DNA of 64,000 nt, from the NCBI GenBank assembly GCA_002261195.1, contig MVBO01000002.1, forward strand, positions 395,123 to 459,122, in the 5' to 3' direction. The position numbers were made by a program, and so were the translations under genes. The notes below the pieces were generated by a model. It was not told where the DNA came from. It made no database searches and saw only the letters and a list, made by a program, of their open reading frames with translations. Source of the DNA: Bifiguratus adelaidae. Lineage: Eukaryota > Mucoromycota > Endogonomycetes > Endogonales. Positions 14,303 to 23,334 of the stretch are shown in pieces (the stretch's first letter is position 1; the number at the start of each line of letters is the position of its first letter).

Positions 14303-15508
14303 GAAACGCATGCTAGATAGTGATTGCAAATAGAGATCAATTTTGCCTTCCAGGCATTGTCGTAGACTAGCCAATCGAGCCAACGCAGATTGTTGAGCAG
14401 ATAAGCGTGCGAGTATAGCCGAAAGCTCTCCTACAGCTATTTGCGGTTTTGCCGGTAGATCAAGATACGTACGTACAGAGGTAGTTTCCTCATTATCTGT
14501 ATCTGATACTTGGACTTGCATAGTCGTGGGTTCCACCCGAGCCAAATGCGCCAAAATGCAAGGACAAGATGCGTAATGACGCTGTACCATCCTCCGTATT
14601 CGATGTCCATCATATTCTGTATCCGCCTCGTTGCCATCCATGTGCACACGTTTCCGCCGCCGCCGTCTAAGTGAAATCGCCTCGAATTCTTCCACACAGG
14701 GCTCGTGATGTGAATCGGGCGAAAACTGGATCCCTAAATCGTGATAACGACCGTAATCCATTCGGGCCGTCTCATGTTCATTCATCAAAACTTCGTCAAT
14801 GTCACTTGCGATATCTGGACAAGTAGAGGCGGTGGAGGGGAAGGACCGCGGTGACACGTTGCATATTGGGTCATAGGCGGAATGCAATGGTGAGAAAGAA
14901 CGTGCGAACGCGTCGTACATGCCCTGAAGGTGCATGTCGTCAGAGTTATCTGTATCGCATGCGTAGAGGTCGCCACTGGTCATGCTGTGAAAATGCTTGT
15001 CAGCAATGCTTCCAGGCTCGATTTGCTCAAAAAGTGCTGCCTCCATGTCGTCTTCCGATTCAACTGCCCGGTCTTCGTATATTTCGTACTCTTTATAGTC
15101 TTCCTCTTCCTCTGCGCTTTCCATGGACATGATTCTCTCAAAGGGCCTTGTGTGTGAGCGCTTCATGCGACTATCTTGATGATTGATAATGGCACGCAGA
15201 CGTTGAACCTAAGGCCTCAAGTCAACCTAGGAATGTTGGATTTCAGTGCGTACCTCTTCTAGGAGCTCCGAGTCATCCTGTCGCGTTGGCGCACATTCTG
15301 CACTTGAATGGTATAGCTGTAGCTTCAGGTTGAAGTTTTCTTTCTTCAACGTCTCCAGTGTCTAATGTGGCCGTAAGTAGGGCAAGAAGAGGCTGATGCT
15401 TTAGAATATCAGCTGTACCTGCTCCAGCGATTTGAGCGTCGTGCCATTGTTATGGCTAGACGATCTTGTGTACCGCGGCACTTTGCTCACAAAGCTACCA
15501 GTGATCAT
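14024..15508 (-). CDS. short CM1 (centrosomin motif 1) protein, Mto1/Pcp1-like N-terminus
   Basis: Exons 15508-15419, 15361-15254, 15208-14024 give 460 residues. Residues about 24-50 (TLKSLEQTLETLKKENFNLKLQLY) match CM1, the motif by which Mto1, Pcp1/Spc110 and centrosomin recruit gamma-tubulin complexes to microtubule organising centres. The motif spans the first splice, which supports the model. The middle is acidic and low-complexity with a basic RRRRRKR patch (possible nuclear signal); the C-terminal third is helical. Known CM1 proteins are usually much longer coiled coils. The last roughly 279 nt overlap the last exon of the convergent Hsp70 gene on the other strand, so either the overlap is real or the true C-terminus is shorter. 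The 3' end is the weak point of this model. Confidence 0.72.
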
Positions 15509-16087
15509 GACCAAGCAAGAGAAAAGTAATTGTCGAAGCGCTCCTGCTGGGTTTATAATTCTCCGCGATGATGCAGTTGACTTTACAAGGAAACAATCAT
15601 AACGAGCTTAATATAGAAGGATGAGCCAGCTTCGCTCTGGACGCTGAGAGGTCTCTAATGTGCAGAGCGCGGAACTAATTTGCGGCAGTTGTAGTCGCAC
15701 GGAGACTTTTCCATCCATTGTTAGCTAAACCAAAGAGTTCATGCCAGCCTTACAAAAATGGCAAATGGCAAATGTCATACGCCTACCCCACACACAATCC
15801 GTTCATGCACCGAGTAGGCTCAAGGGGTTCAAATATTGCGTGGGTAAGCGGCTTACGTGGCCATCATCTACTTCCCTTCCATTTCATTCACGCAAAAGAT
15901 TGACGACGTTTATACGCAGCTTTTCGCGCCTCGTGGACTTCGCCATTGTTTTCCAAGCATAGCGGAAAGGTCCTAGCTCGAACGAACGCCTTTGCCCTTG
16001 GTGGCGATCCCTACTATCCACTTGTACAATTCGCCTTACCCACCACAAAACTTATCTCAGCCGGTATAAGGCAGGCTTCGACTGAGA
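15509..16087. other. intergenic region between divergent genes
   Basis: About 580 bases between the start of the CM1 gene (minus) and the second LPxY gene (plus). Short open frames here have no recognisable content or splice support. A small direct repeat (aaatggcaaatggcaaatg, near 15756) is present. Probably a two-way promoter. Confidence 0.5.
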
Positions 16088-16940
16088 ATGTCTCTCCGGG
16101 GAGACATCTTAGCTTCCTTTACATTTGAACCCGGATCAACACGCCTACGTCCACGGTCTTTCCGGACAACTCGAACGCGTAAACCGACTGCATCGCCTGA
16201 CCGTCTGGAAAAGGCACCCCTTACTCTCGAGGTCCATGACTACGAAAACTATTCCCTTGTCACGCATTTTGTAAGTACACAAAAACAAGATAGCCGTCCA
16301 GCTTCGATATGATTGAACAAAGGCTAACCAGTATCTGGCACACTCACCAGCTTACCAAATCCCTCTTTCACACCCGCACGAGTACACTCAAAACACTCGT
16401 CTCTAGCCAATGGCCCTTGACCATCAAAGCACATGAATACCTTCGCCAATTCATCCTCATTCTCGTAGTGACCATCTTCATCCTCTATGCCCGACTTCAC
16501 CAAGATCTGGCTACGAATCCAACAGAATCGGCCTGGTTCGGCCTTGTTCCCCTCGTCGTGATAATTTGGATGATCGCCTACTGGTTTTGGCGAATGCAAG
16601 CTTTACGCAAAAAGGTAAGTCTCCTTTCCATTCCTATGGATCCAAATGTAAATCACGTTCCCAGTTTGAACGGTCCCTGACACGAACCTGTGCCACCTTC
16701 ACCTTGCAAGACGCACAGACCTGTCGAGTACACTGGTCATGGCAAAGTCAAGGTTCCCACCGCTTCAAAGTGCTTGATCCACCTACATATACCATTGCTG
16801 TTTCATCCCTTTATCCAATACGCGCTATTCGACCACCTCCACCAGCTCACACCGATGATGACGATCTATTACCGCCTTATACTCCCCATTCCCTTCCTGA
16901 CTACACATCGACTGAATCAGCGGTGTCACGTGAGCTGTAA
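16088..16940 (+). CDS. two-helix membrane protein with LPxY motifs, copy 2
   Basis: Exons 16088-16270, 16351-16614, 16665-16940 give 240 residues. The first intron (80 nt) uses the CACCAG acceptor at 16350 with a CTAAC branch site about 25 nt upstream; other acceptors break the frame. Layout: Arg-rich N-terminus ending ENYSLVTHF, helix 1 (FILILVVTIFILYARL), helix 2 (WFGLVPLVVIIWMIAYWFW), then a tail beginning FERSLTRTCATFTLQDAQ with HW and strand YTIAVSSLYP, then RPPPPAH, LPPY and LPDY. It is paralogous to the gene at 5739-6707: same exon number, same phase-0 introns flanking the helical hairpin, same tail pattern and two LPxY motifs. Family not recognised; an Rsp5/WW-domain partner role is inference. 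Confidence 0.78.
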
Positions 16941-17815
16941 AACTTAGTTTTTGTTTCATATATTTTAGAACTTGACGAACTGAAACCGTTCATTTTGGAC
17001 TGCTCAGGGACCTGGTCGTATTGTGTCTGGGACCTCTCGTAAAATATAAAGTTGTTCCTATCTCATGGCATTTTGACACCTTTTTTTACAGAATGCATTC
17101 AAAATACACAGAACGGTTCGATATGTCCTCACTCATACTGGACATGCCTCCAAGTCGTTCGCCATCCTCATCATCACCCAGTTTACCACTTGCCCTGGCG
17201 GCCTCTGATCGACCAACGACATCGTCTTCCACATCGTCCACGTCTTCCACGTTATCCACGTCTTCAATCTCATCCACATCACCCTCACCCGTACTATCTC
17301 GACTAGGGCGCTCGAATACTACGGCCAAAGTCAAAGAGATGTTCAAGATGCGAAAGTTGTAATGAGTCTGATACCATTTGTGTCTTACATGTATATACGC
17401 TGTGTGAAACACTCAAAACTGTAATCTTTTTGTCGCCTACGCTTTTCATCTCTGTGTAACCTTCCTGGATAGCGTGGCCCGTCGATCCCAAGGTTGTCGT
17501 TGAGACGGCATGGATCTAGACGACTATGGCATGTATCCATGACCTCGGGTCTTGCGCATTTCAGTCGCGAACCGAAGCTTGCCCCGTCTTGTGTGTTTGG
17601 CAAATGCGTGCGCAATGACACGTAACTTGCAGACTTTTGCCAATCCCCATTTTACTCTGGACCATGTTATAGGATCTATCCTTGATATGCCATTCTGAAT
17701 AGGGTCCATGAAAGGCGGCACTTGCTGGAATGGCCATAAGTGATCGACATCCAGTGAGCTCACCATCCAATGAAAGCAAAGTCCCCAAAAGCAGTCGTGT
17801 AATTTCTTTTTTGCC
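16941..17815. other. intergenic region with one possible small ORF
   Basis: About 870 bases between the LPxY gene and ZIM17. The only plausible coding content is the Ser-rich ORF at 17093-17362, listed separately. The rest shows no supported feature. Confidence 0.45.
17093..17362 (+). CDS. possible small Ser-rich protein
   Basis: Open frame of 89 residues with no recognised family. The middle is nearly all Ser/Thr/Pro ([19 protein letters not shown]) and it ends in a basic KVKEMFKMRKL helix. An aaaatataaa box lies about 50 bp upstream of the ATG. The Ser run comes from a repetitive TCC/TCA/TCT tract, so the frame could be open by chance. The opposite strand of the tract is also open, which weakens the case. 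Low confidence. Confidence 0.35.
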   Translation: MHSKYTERFDMSSLILDMPPSRSPSSSSPSLPLALAASDRPTTSSSTSSTSSTLSTSSISSTSPSPVLSRLGRSNTTAKVKEMFKMRKL

Positions 17816-18280
17816 ATGCAACGCGTTACGAGACTTATACCAGCTGTACGTCAACTCTATGCACAACATCCAAGGCCGATTCGGCCGGTAGTTCAATCAT
17901 GGCGCTATTACTCGGTACAAAATAGCAACAACGACAACAATAACCACCAAAAGGAGGAACCCGAAAGACCTGATCCCAAACACCAAATGCTCATTGCATT
18001 CACATGCAAAGTATGTAATCACCGAACCCACCACATCATGTCCAAAGGTGCCTATTCCAACGGCGTCGTCGTTATCCAATGCCCAGAATGCAAGAATCGT
18101 CACCTCATTGCCGATCATCTAGGCTGGTTCAAAGATGGCAAAGGCGTCACGGTAGAAGATCTCGTCAAGGAACACGGAGAAGAAGTCAACAAGATTGTCA
18201 TTGATAATGGAAGCCCACAGGATATCATGCAGTTCATGCCAAAGATCGCGGAAGAAGAGAAGCGAAAGCGCGCGAAATGA
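17816..18280 (+). CDS. ZIM17: Zim17/Tim15/Hep1, DNL-type zinc-finger protein
   Basis: Intronless gene of 154 residues. It is a mitochondrial matrix partner that keeps the mitochondrial Hsp70 soluble, and so supports protein import. The N-terminus is a typical presequence: Arg-rich, Gln/Ala, no acidic residues, ending near WRYYS. The DNL zinc finger follows, with TCKVCNHRT and [17 protein letters not shown] providing the four cysteines, and the DNL-like block is here [10 protein letters not shown]. The tail is charged (EEEKRKRAK). Length fits the family (about 150-175). The next gene, MIA40, starts only 48 bp after its stop on the same strand. Confidence 0.95.
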   Translation: MQRVTRLIPAVRQLYAQHPRPIRPVVQSWRYYSVQNSNNDNNNHQKEEPERPDPKHQMLIAFTCKVCNHRTHHIMSKGAYSNGVVVIQCPECKNRHLIADHLGWFKDGKGVTVEDLVKEHGEEVNKIVIDNGSPQDIMQFMPKIAEEEKRKRAK

Positions 18281-18328
18281 GTCAAGTCAAAAAATTTGCG
18301 GGTTTTGCCGTTAGCTTGCCCTTTTACC

Positions 18329-18967
18329 ATGCCGTTCTATAATGCATATACCTATGTGCCTGCAGCAGAGGTGGAACAGGTAGAGATTGAGGAAGTAGAG
18401 GTGATGACACCTGAAGCAGAGGTCATTGAAGAGGCTCCTACGGTGAACATGCCTGAATCAGAGCCGGTAGAGGATTCCGAGGCCGTGTCGGCATTCAATG
18501 AAGAGACTGGTGAAATCAACTGGGATTGTCCATGCTTGGGTGGTATGGCGAATGGCCCATGTGGCGAAGCATTCAAGGAGGCGTTCTCGTGCTTTGTCTA
18601 TTCAATGGCGGATCCAAAAGGTGTTGATTGTGTGGACAAGTTCAGGGACATGCAAAACTGTTTCCGACAACATCCGGATGTGTACGGTGATGAGATTGAC
18701 GATGACGAAGATGAGGACGAGGTGGAGAAGAGTGATGATACGGTGAAGGCAGAGGTGACGGAAGCTACAGCAGAGACCAAAGCCCCAGTCAAGGAGGAGG
18801 AAAGCGCATCGGAAGAAAAGGGGGCGCAGATCGTGGCGGATAAAGTAGGCGAGGCAGTAGAAACATCGACAGCACGTGATGAGCCAGCTCCTACAGCTGT
18901 GGCAGCATCCGTTCTGGAGGAAACCGTCTCTTCATCGCGATTCACTTGGTTGCATCTTGGATGGTAA
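18329..18967 (+). CDS. MIA40: Mia40/CHCHD4 intermembrane-space oxidoreductase
   Basis: Intronless gene of 212 residues starting at ATG 18329. It oxidises cysteines of proteins entering the mitochondrial intermembrane space, being itself reoxidised by Erv1. The redox-active CPC is followed by twin CX9C motifs: [11 protein letters not shown] and [11 protein letters not shown]. The N-terminus lacks a membrane anchor, so it is the short soluble form as in animals, not the membrane-anchored yeast form. A long acidic Glu/Ala-rich tail follows the CHCH fold. It sits 48 bp behind ZIM17; co-expression of two import factors is plausible but not shown. Confidence 0.93.
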   Translation: MPFYNAYTYVPAAEVEQVEIEEVEVMTPEAEVIEEAPTVNMPESEPVEDSEAVSAFNEETGEINWDCPCLGGMANGPCGEAFKEAFSCFVYSMADPKGVDCVDKFRDMQNCFRQHPDVYGDEIDDDEDEDEVEKSDDTVKAEVTEATAETKAPVKEEESASEEKGAQIVADKVGEAVETSTARDEPAPTAVAASVLEETVSSSRFTWLHLGW

Positions 18968-19053
18968 CAACGATCGATCGGTTTCATCCAGCCCCAAAAA
19001 GAGAGCATGTACTTTTAAACAATAGAATTATGTTGCGCTAGTTAAGTACAAGG

Positions 19054-20100
19054 TTAATTTTTGACATGTGTCGGTGTCATTTCGACGATATTCGTGAAGG
19101 TTTGGGTATCCATGGTGATTGACGACAGTATGAGTGACCGTTCTTGGTCCCGACTCCGGTCCTGGGAACGTTCAAATGCTGTGGATACACGAGAAGAGTT
19201 GGCCTCCTGACGGCGGGATCGACTCGAAAAGAGATGAGTGGAATTGAGTTCGGATCGACGGATGGAAAAGATGCCGTGTTGGATGAGCTGAAGGATAGGT
19301 TTTGGAGGTGGAACGGCGTAAGCGATGAGCAAAAGCATGCGAATCAGATAATCGCCCGCATCTTTCCGTATACTGTTGGGATCAAGCTTCTGCTGAAAAT
19401 TCCAGCTGATGAATAGCGCAGCCCAGGCGATGAGAAAGCAGATAACCAGACCAATGTACCTGTGCAGCAAAATCAAATGTGAGTCATTGGTATCATCCAT
19501 AAACGTGGAACACTGTCTCACCATATCGCGACGGCCAGGCCGCGTGTATCGTTGCGGTCCTGTCTGCGGTTATTGAGTTGCACAACAGGGATGAAGACGT
19601 AACACACGCCCAACACAACCGATAACACTGCTAACCCAAGGGCTGCGTCATACAAGATTAGGTAGGGCGTGTTGAGCTCAGGATGATTGGCAAGCTTGAG
19701 GATATCCACAACCTTGGCTGCTATAGCATCCGCATCGAAAACCACCATGCAAATAATAGTGGCCCAAAAGAGAGCAGATCGTTGCTCAAAGTCTTCAAAA
19801 TGGGCAAACAGTCTCCGTTGCAACTCCACCAGCGCAAGTACGAGCGCGTTGATATAGATAGCTACGGCCACGATAAACAAGTGGGTATATATTACTGGAT
19901 TGGCCAGCCAACCGTAATATCTCGCCGCATTCGCCACGTTCATACACACTTGAACAGCGCCAATGACGACACACCAAATGCGCAGTCTGGATGAAAGTTT
20001 ATAGGCTTGGAAGACCAAGAGCAACAGGCTCAAAAAAGGTCAAGACAACGCTTATCCATACTACTGTTTGATCATAGATGGCAAGTGCATGTGCATCCAT
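19054..20100 (-). pseudogene. multi-span membrane protein with probable frameshift
   Basis: Exons 20100-19522 and 19459-19054 would give about 327 residues with six to seven hydrophobic helices, then an Arg/Ser-rich cytosolic tail. Family not recognised. The N-terminus from ATG 20100 reads MDAHALAIYDQTVVWISVVLTF and then meets a run of six A on the plus strand (20032-20037). With six the frame runs to a stop; with five it would join the next frame (LSLLLLVFQAYKLSSR) and complete the first helix. So there is either a one-base sequencing error in the homopolymer or a recent frameshift. The rest of the frame and the intron 19521-19460 are intact, which makes an assembly error the simpler reading. 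Typed pseudogene only because of this lesion. Confidence 0.6.
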
Positions 20101-20252
20101 GCAATGGAAGAAAGAGAAAGAAGCACTCGGAGAACTCGGGATGCAGCGTCAGTTTAGGATAAGCGCGAGTCTTGTTTGTTGCTTACACATTGAGAGTGTG
20201 CAACCGCGAATTTCTTTTACTGGTCAAAATCACTAAAACGATGTGTGGGACA

Positions 20253-23201
20253 TCAGATCCTTTGCGACAAGAGATACTTGATCGTGTAGTTGTTGTCATC
20301 GCATCTAACCGCAAAACGTTAGCATGACATGGATGAGTAGGGAAGCGATGACACTTACAATTTTGTCACATCATCTCTGGCTTTACTGACACCCTTTTGC
20401 AGTGCGCGAAATATAGATGCGTAATCGCCACGCTGATCCTTTAAATATCTTCCATGAGAGCGGAGTAAGCCATTGAGCCAAGTAAGATTGTATTCAAGGC
20501 GGGGATTTTGTTCCATGACATTGGCGAGAAAAGCGAGTAAGCGATCGAGGTACTTTTCCGGCAGATCGCGTGTGATAATGTCAACGTTCGGGGCTGGTAT
20601 GCTATCATACACTTTGGCGATGATGTGGGGTTCATTGAGACGGAATGCCATGACAAGGGACTTGAGATACTCCTTCGCAGCTAGTGTTTCTAAAACACTG
20701 TCAGGCGTAATGTCGATCTCCAGGTCAAATGGGTCGAACCGAAGGCCCTCATCCAGCGAATAAATGATGAGACCTTCGGTGGATGCCGCTGCAAAGGCGC
20801 GGCCTGTGGGTGAGAAGCGAACGCATTTACTGCGAATTTCCGGTCTTGTTTTCCGTAGAGACAAGTCGCCTTTAGCGGCTCCTGGGAGGGATTTATCAAT
20901 ACGGTCTTCCGTATCCGACAGGTCATCGTCGTCCATGATCAAGTCAAGAGGGCCTGCGTCCGTCATGTTCTTGGAATTGAGAAACTCTTGCGTTCCCTCG
21001 AATGATAGGTTTTGTGAGATTTGGAATTTGCGTAGGAGAATTTGGCTGTGAATGTCGTAAATGCAAATGTACTTGCTGTTACCTCCACCCAAGATGCAGG
21101 TACCATCTGATGTATAACATAACGAGTTGAAAGACTTCCCAGAGGAATTGTTCTCGGCGGTCATTCGATCTGTTGCCTTCCTGCCGCCGGCGATATCTCT
21201 GCGACCTTCGATGAGTGCGACTTGCTTGGCATTGGCAATATCCCAGAACGCAATTTGTCCATCCAAAGTAGATGCGGCAATCTCTTTACCATCCGGCCGG
21301 TAGGCGACAGCGAGGACGTCACTTTGATGCTGAAAAGTTTCTATACTCTTTTTGCGACCAAAGACGTCCCATATCCGTGCGGTGTGGTCCCAGCTTCCAC
21401 TGACGAGTTCCAAGCCAGTGGAGGAAAAGGTAAGTGAGCTGATAGGTCCTTCATGGCCCGCCAAGATGTCAAGTAGTTTGCCAGTCTGTACGCTCCACAC
21501 GAAGATCTCGAAAGAGTCCATACTTCCGGCGCAGACAATTTCGCCACTTGGATCGACTGCCAATGCCGAGAACTGTACTGGCGATGGACTCGTAAAAGTC
21601 CGAAAGTTTCGATATCGTACCAGATCAAAGGCGCGTACCGTACCATCCAAGCTTGCCGAGAAGAGAACTTGACCTTGCTTTGCAAATTCCACAGCTGATA
21701 CTCCTCCGCTGTGCTCGCTAAAGGTGACAAAGCAAAATCCAGACGTTGTGTTCCATACCTTGACTTTGCCGTCATCGCCTCCAGTCGCTATCGAGTGTCC
21801 ATCGGAAGAGTAGCTCAAGGTATTCATGTCGTAAAAGTGACCTTGTTGCTTGAGGACGTACGACTCAGATTGCCATTCCCATACAAGTAATTGCCCTAGC
21901 CGAGAGGAACCAAATGCCAGCCATTCACCTGTTGCGTTGATGCTGACGGTGTCTATCTTTTGTTGTGTGATACTACAAGGATTGAGCGCATGTTGCGAGA
22001 GTATTTATCATTGCGCTCACCTGAGGGTATGGATGTTGTTGAATTCCGGCATTTCCCAAATGCCGAATATACCGTTTGAAAATCCAATGACCAATAACCG
22101 TGCTTTCGGATGAAAAGCGCAGCTCACCACACGAGCGCCAGATTGATGGAAGTAGTGACGCGCTGTAACGCGCCACCGCTTTTGGGTCAGCTTCTCATCT
22201 TCATCTACATCCATATCTTCCCCATCCTCATCATCTTCTCCATTTTGAAGCGCCTTCAGACTGATATTCTTCCACACGAACAAGGCGCCGTCTTTGCTCA
22301 CTGTATAGACCTGCGCAGGGCGTTCAGCTCAGTGGTTCCGCGATACCAGCAATGACAACAAAATCAAAGGTTACCTCATTCCCCTCCTCAGAAAACCAGG
22401 CTCCCTTCAAGACCTCCCGATGGCCGGACAGAGTACTCGGTGTAAAGCCTTCGATAGGGTCTAGCGAAAATATACGGGCACTCATGTCCTTCGATCCGCT
22501 CACAAAATATCTGTATACCATCCATCAGCGCTGTTCAACACCATATCTCTCTCACTCACTTTGAATCGCTGCTCCAATTTATTGATGTCGTTTGATCGTA
22601 ATGACCAGTGTATGTCCGATGGAGCACAAAGGGTGAAAATTCTCGAATGTATCCCGGCGCACGCCATACTTGAACGTGTTTCCCATGCGTTACCGCGAAA
22701 TATCGGCCATCAGGACTGAACTTGATATCGTACACCTTTTCCTTAAAGTGGAATTGATGTAGTACGACTCGTCGAGGAAAGTTGACGAGAAGCGCACGAC
22801 CATCTATTTCCTCACTGAGCCTCTGACCTGTCCCATTTGGTCCTCTTACCTTCGTCGACGGTTATCATGAGTGTTGCTTTCGGATTTAGTGCGATACGCG
22901 CAATGTTTTTCCTCATTTCGAACGGAAAAGTGAATGACTTGTTGCTACACGACAGAGAAAAGGTTCCATTAGCTCAGCGCAGAGAGCACTCTTCGTGAAT
23001 GAGACTTACTTGACCAGGTCAAACAGGCTGACTCGATTGCCGACGGGACTAAGGATAGAGTTTCCATCGGGAGTATACACCAAGTTGCCTTGTCTATAAA
23101 CTGTTCCACAGAGGTTTGAAAACTAGCACATTGTTAGAGAACAGGTGCTTGTTCGAATCGTGTCCGTTAACTTGAGCATTTACCTTGAAGTCTGACTTCA
23201 T
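20253..23201 (-). CDS. PWP2: Pwp2, U3 snoRNP/UTP-B WD-repeat protein
   Basis: Eight exons: 23201-23184, 23122-23010, 22944-22850, 22803-22560, 22510-22375, 22310-22021, 21972-20359, 20304-20253; 853 residues. It is a scaffold of the UTP-B subcomplex of the small-subunit processome, needed for 18S rRNA maturation in the nucleolus. Two WD40 propellers are visible (for example GRYFAVTHGKHVQVW, DGHSIATGGDDGKVKVWN, ELVSGSWDHTARIWDV), followed by an acidic loop and the Pwp2 C-terminal helical domain (FDPFDLEIDITPD onwards). The first exon is only 18 nt (MKSDFK). A last exon after intron 20358-20305 adds CDDNNYTIKYLLSQRI, matching the known family end better than the read-through stop. Confidence 0.95.
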
Positions 23202-23334
23202 GTTTGCTTGGACAGCAAAGGTGGTGGTAAAAAAGAAAAAACGACGGTTGCCTTTTTTGGATACAATACAATTCTACAAGCGGTAGGTTGGGCCTCGGAG
23301 CTCTTTCAAGAGGATAGCGAGGGTGGCATCTCTT

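Noticed and set aside
16271-16293. 23-nt intron in LPxY copy 2
   Set aside because: It is in phase but too short; an 80-nt intron to 16350 with a CTAAC branch site keeps the same frame.
17086-17412. Minus-strand acidic frame with VDEVD-like repeats
   Set aside because: Antisense reading of the TCC/TCA tract of the possible Ser-rich ORF; repeat composition alone explains it.
17524-17817. 97-codon minus-strand frame ending RKTRGHGYMP
   Set aside because: Its start codon overlaps the ATG of ZIM17, no family is recognised, and no splice-supported extension was found. A small basic mitochondrial protein cannot be fully ruled out.
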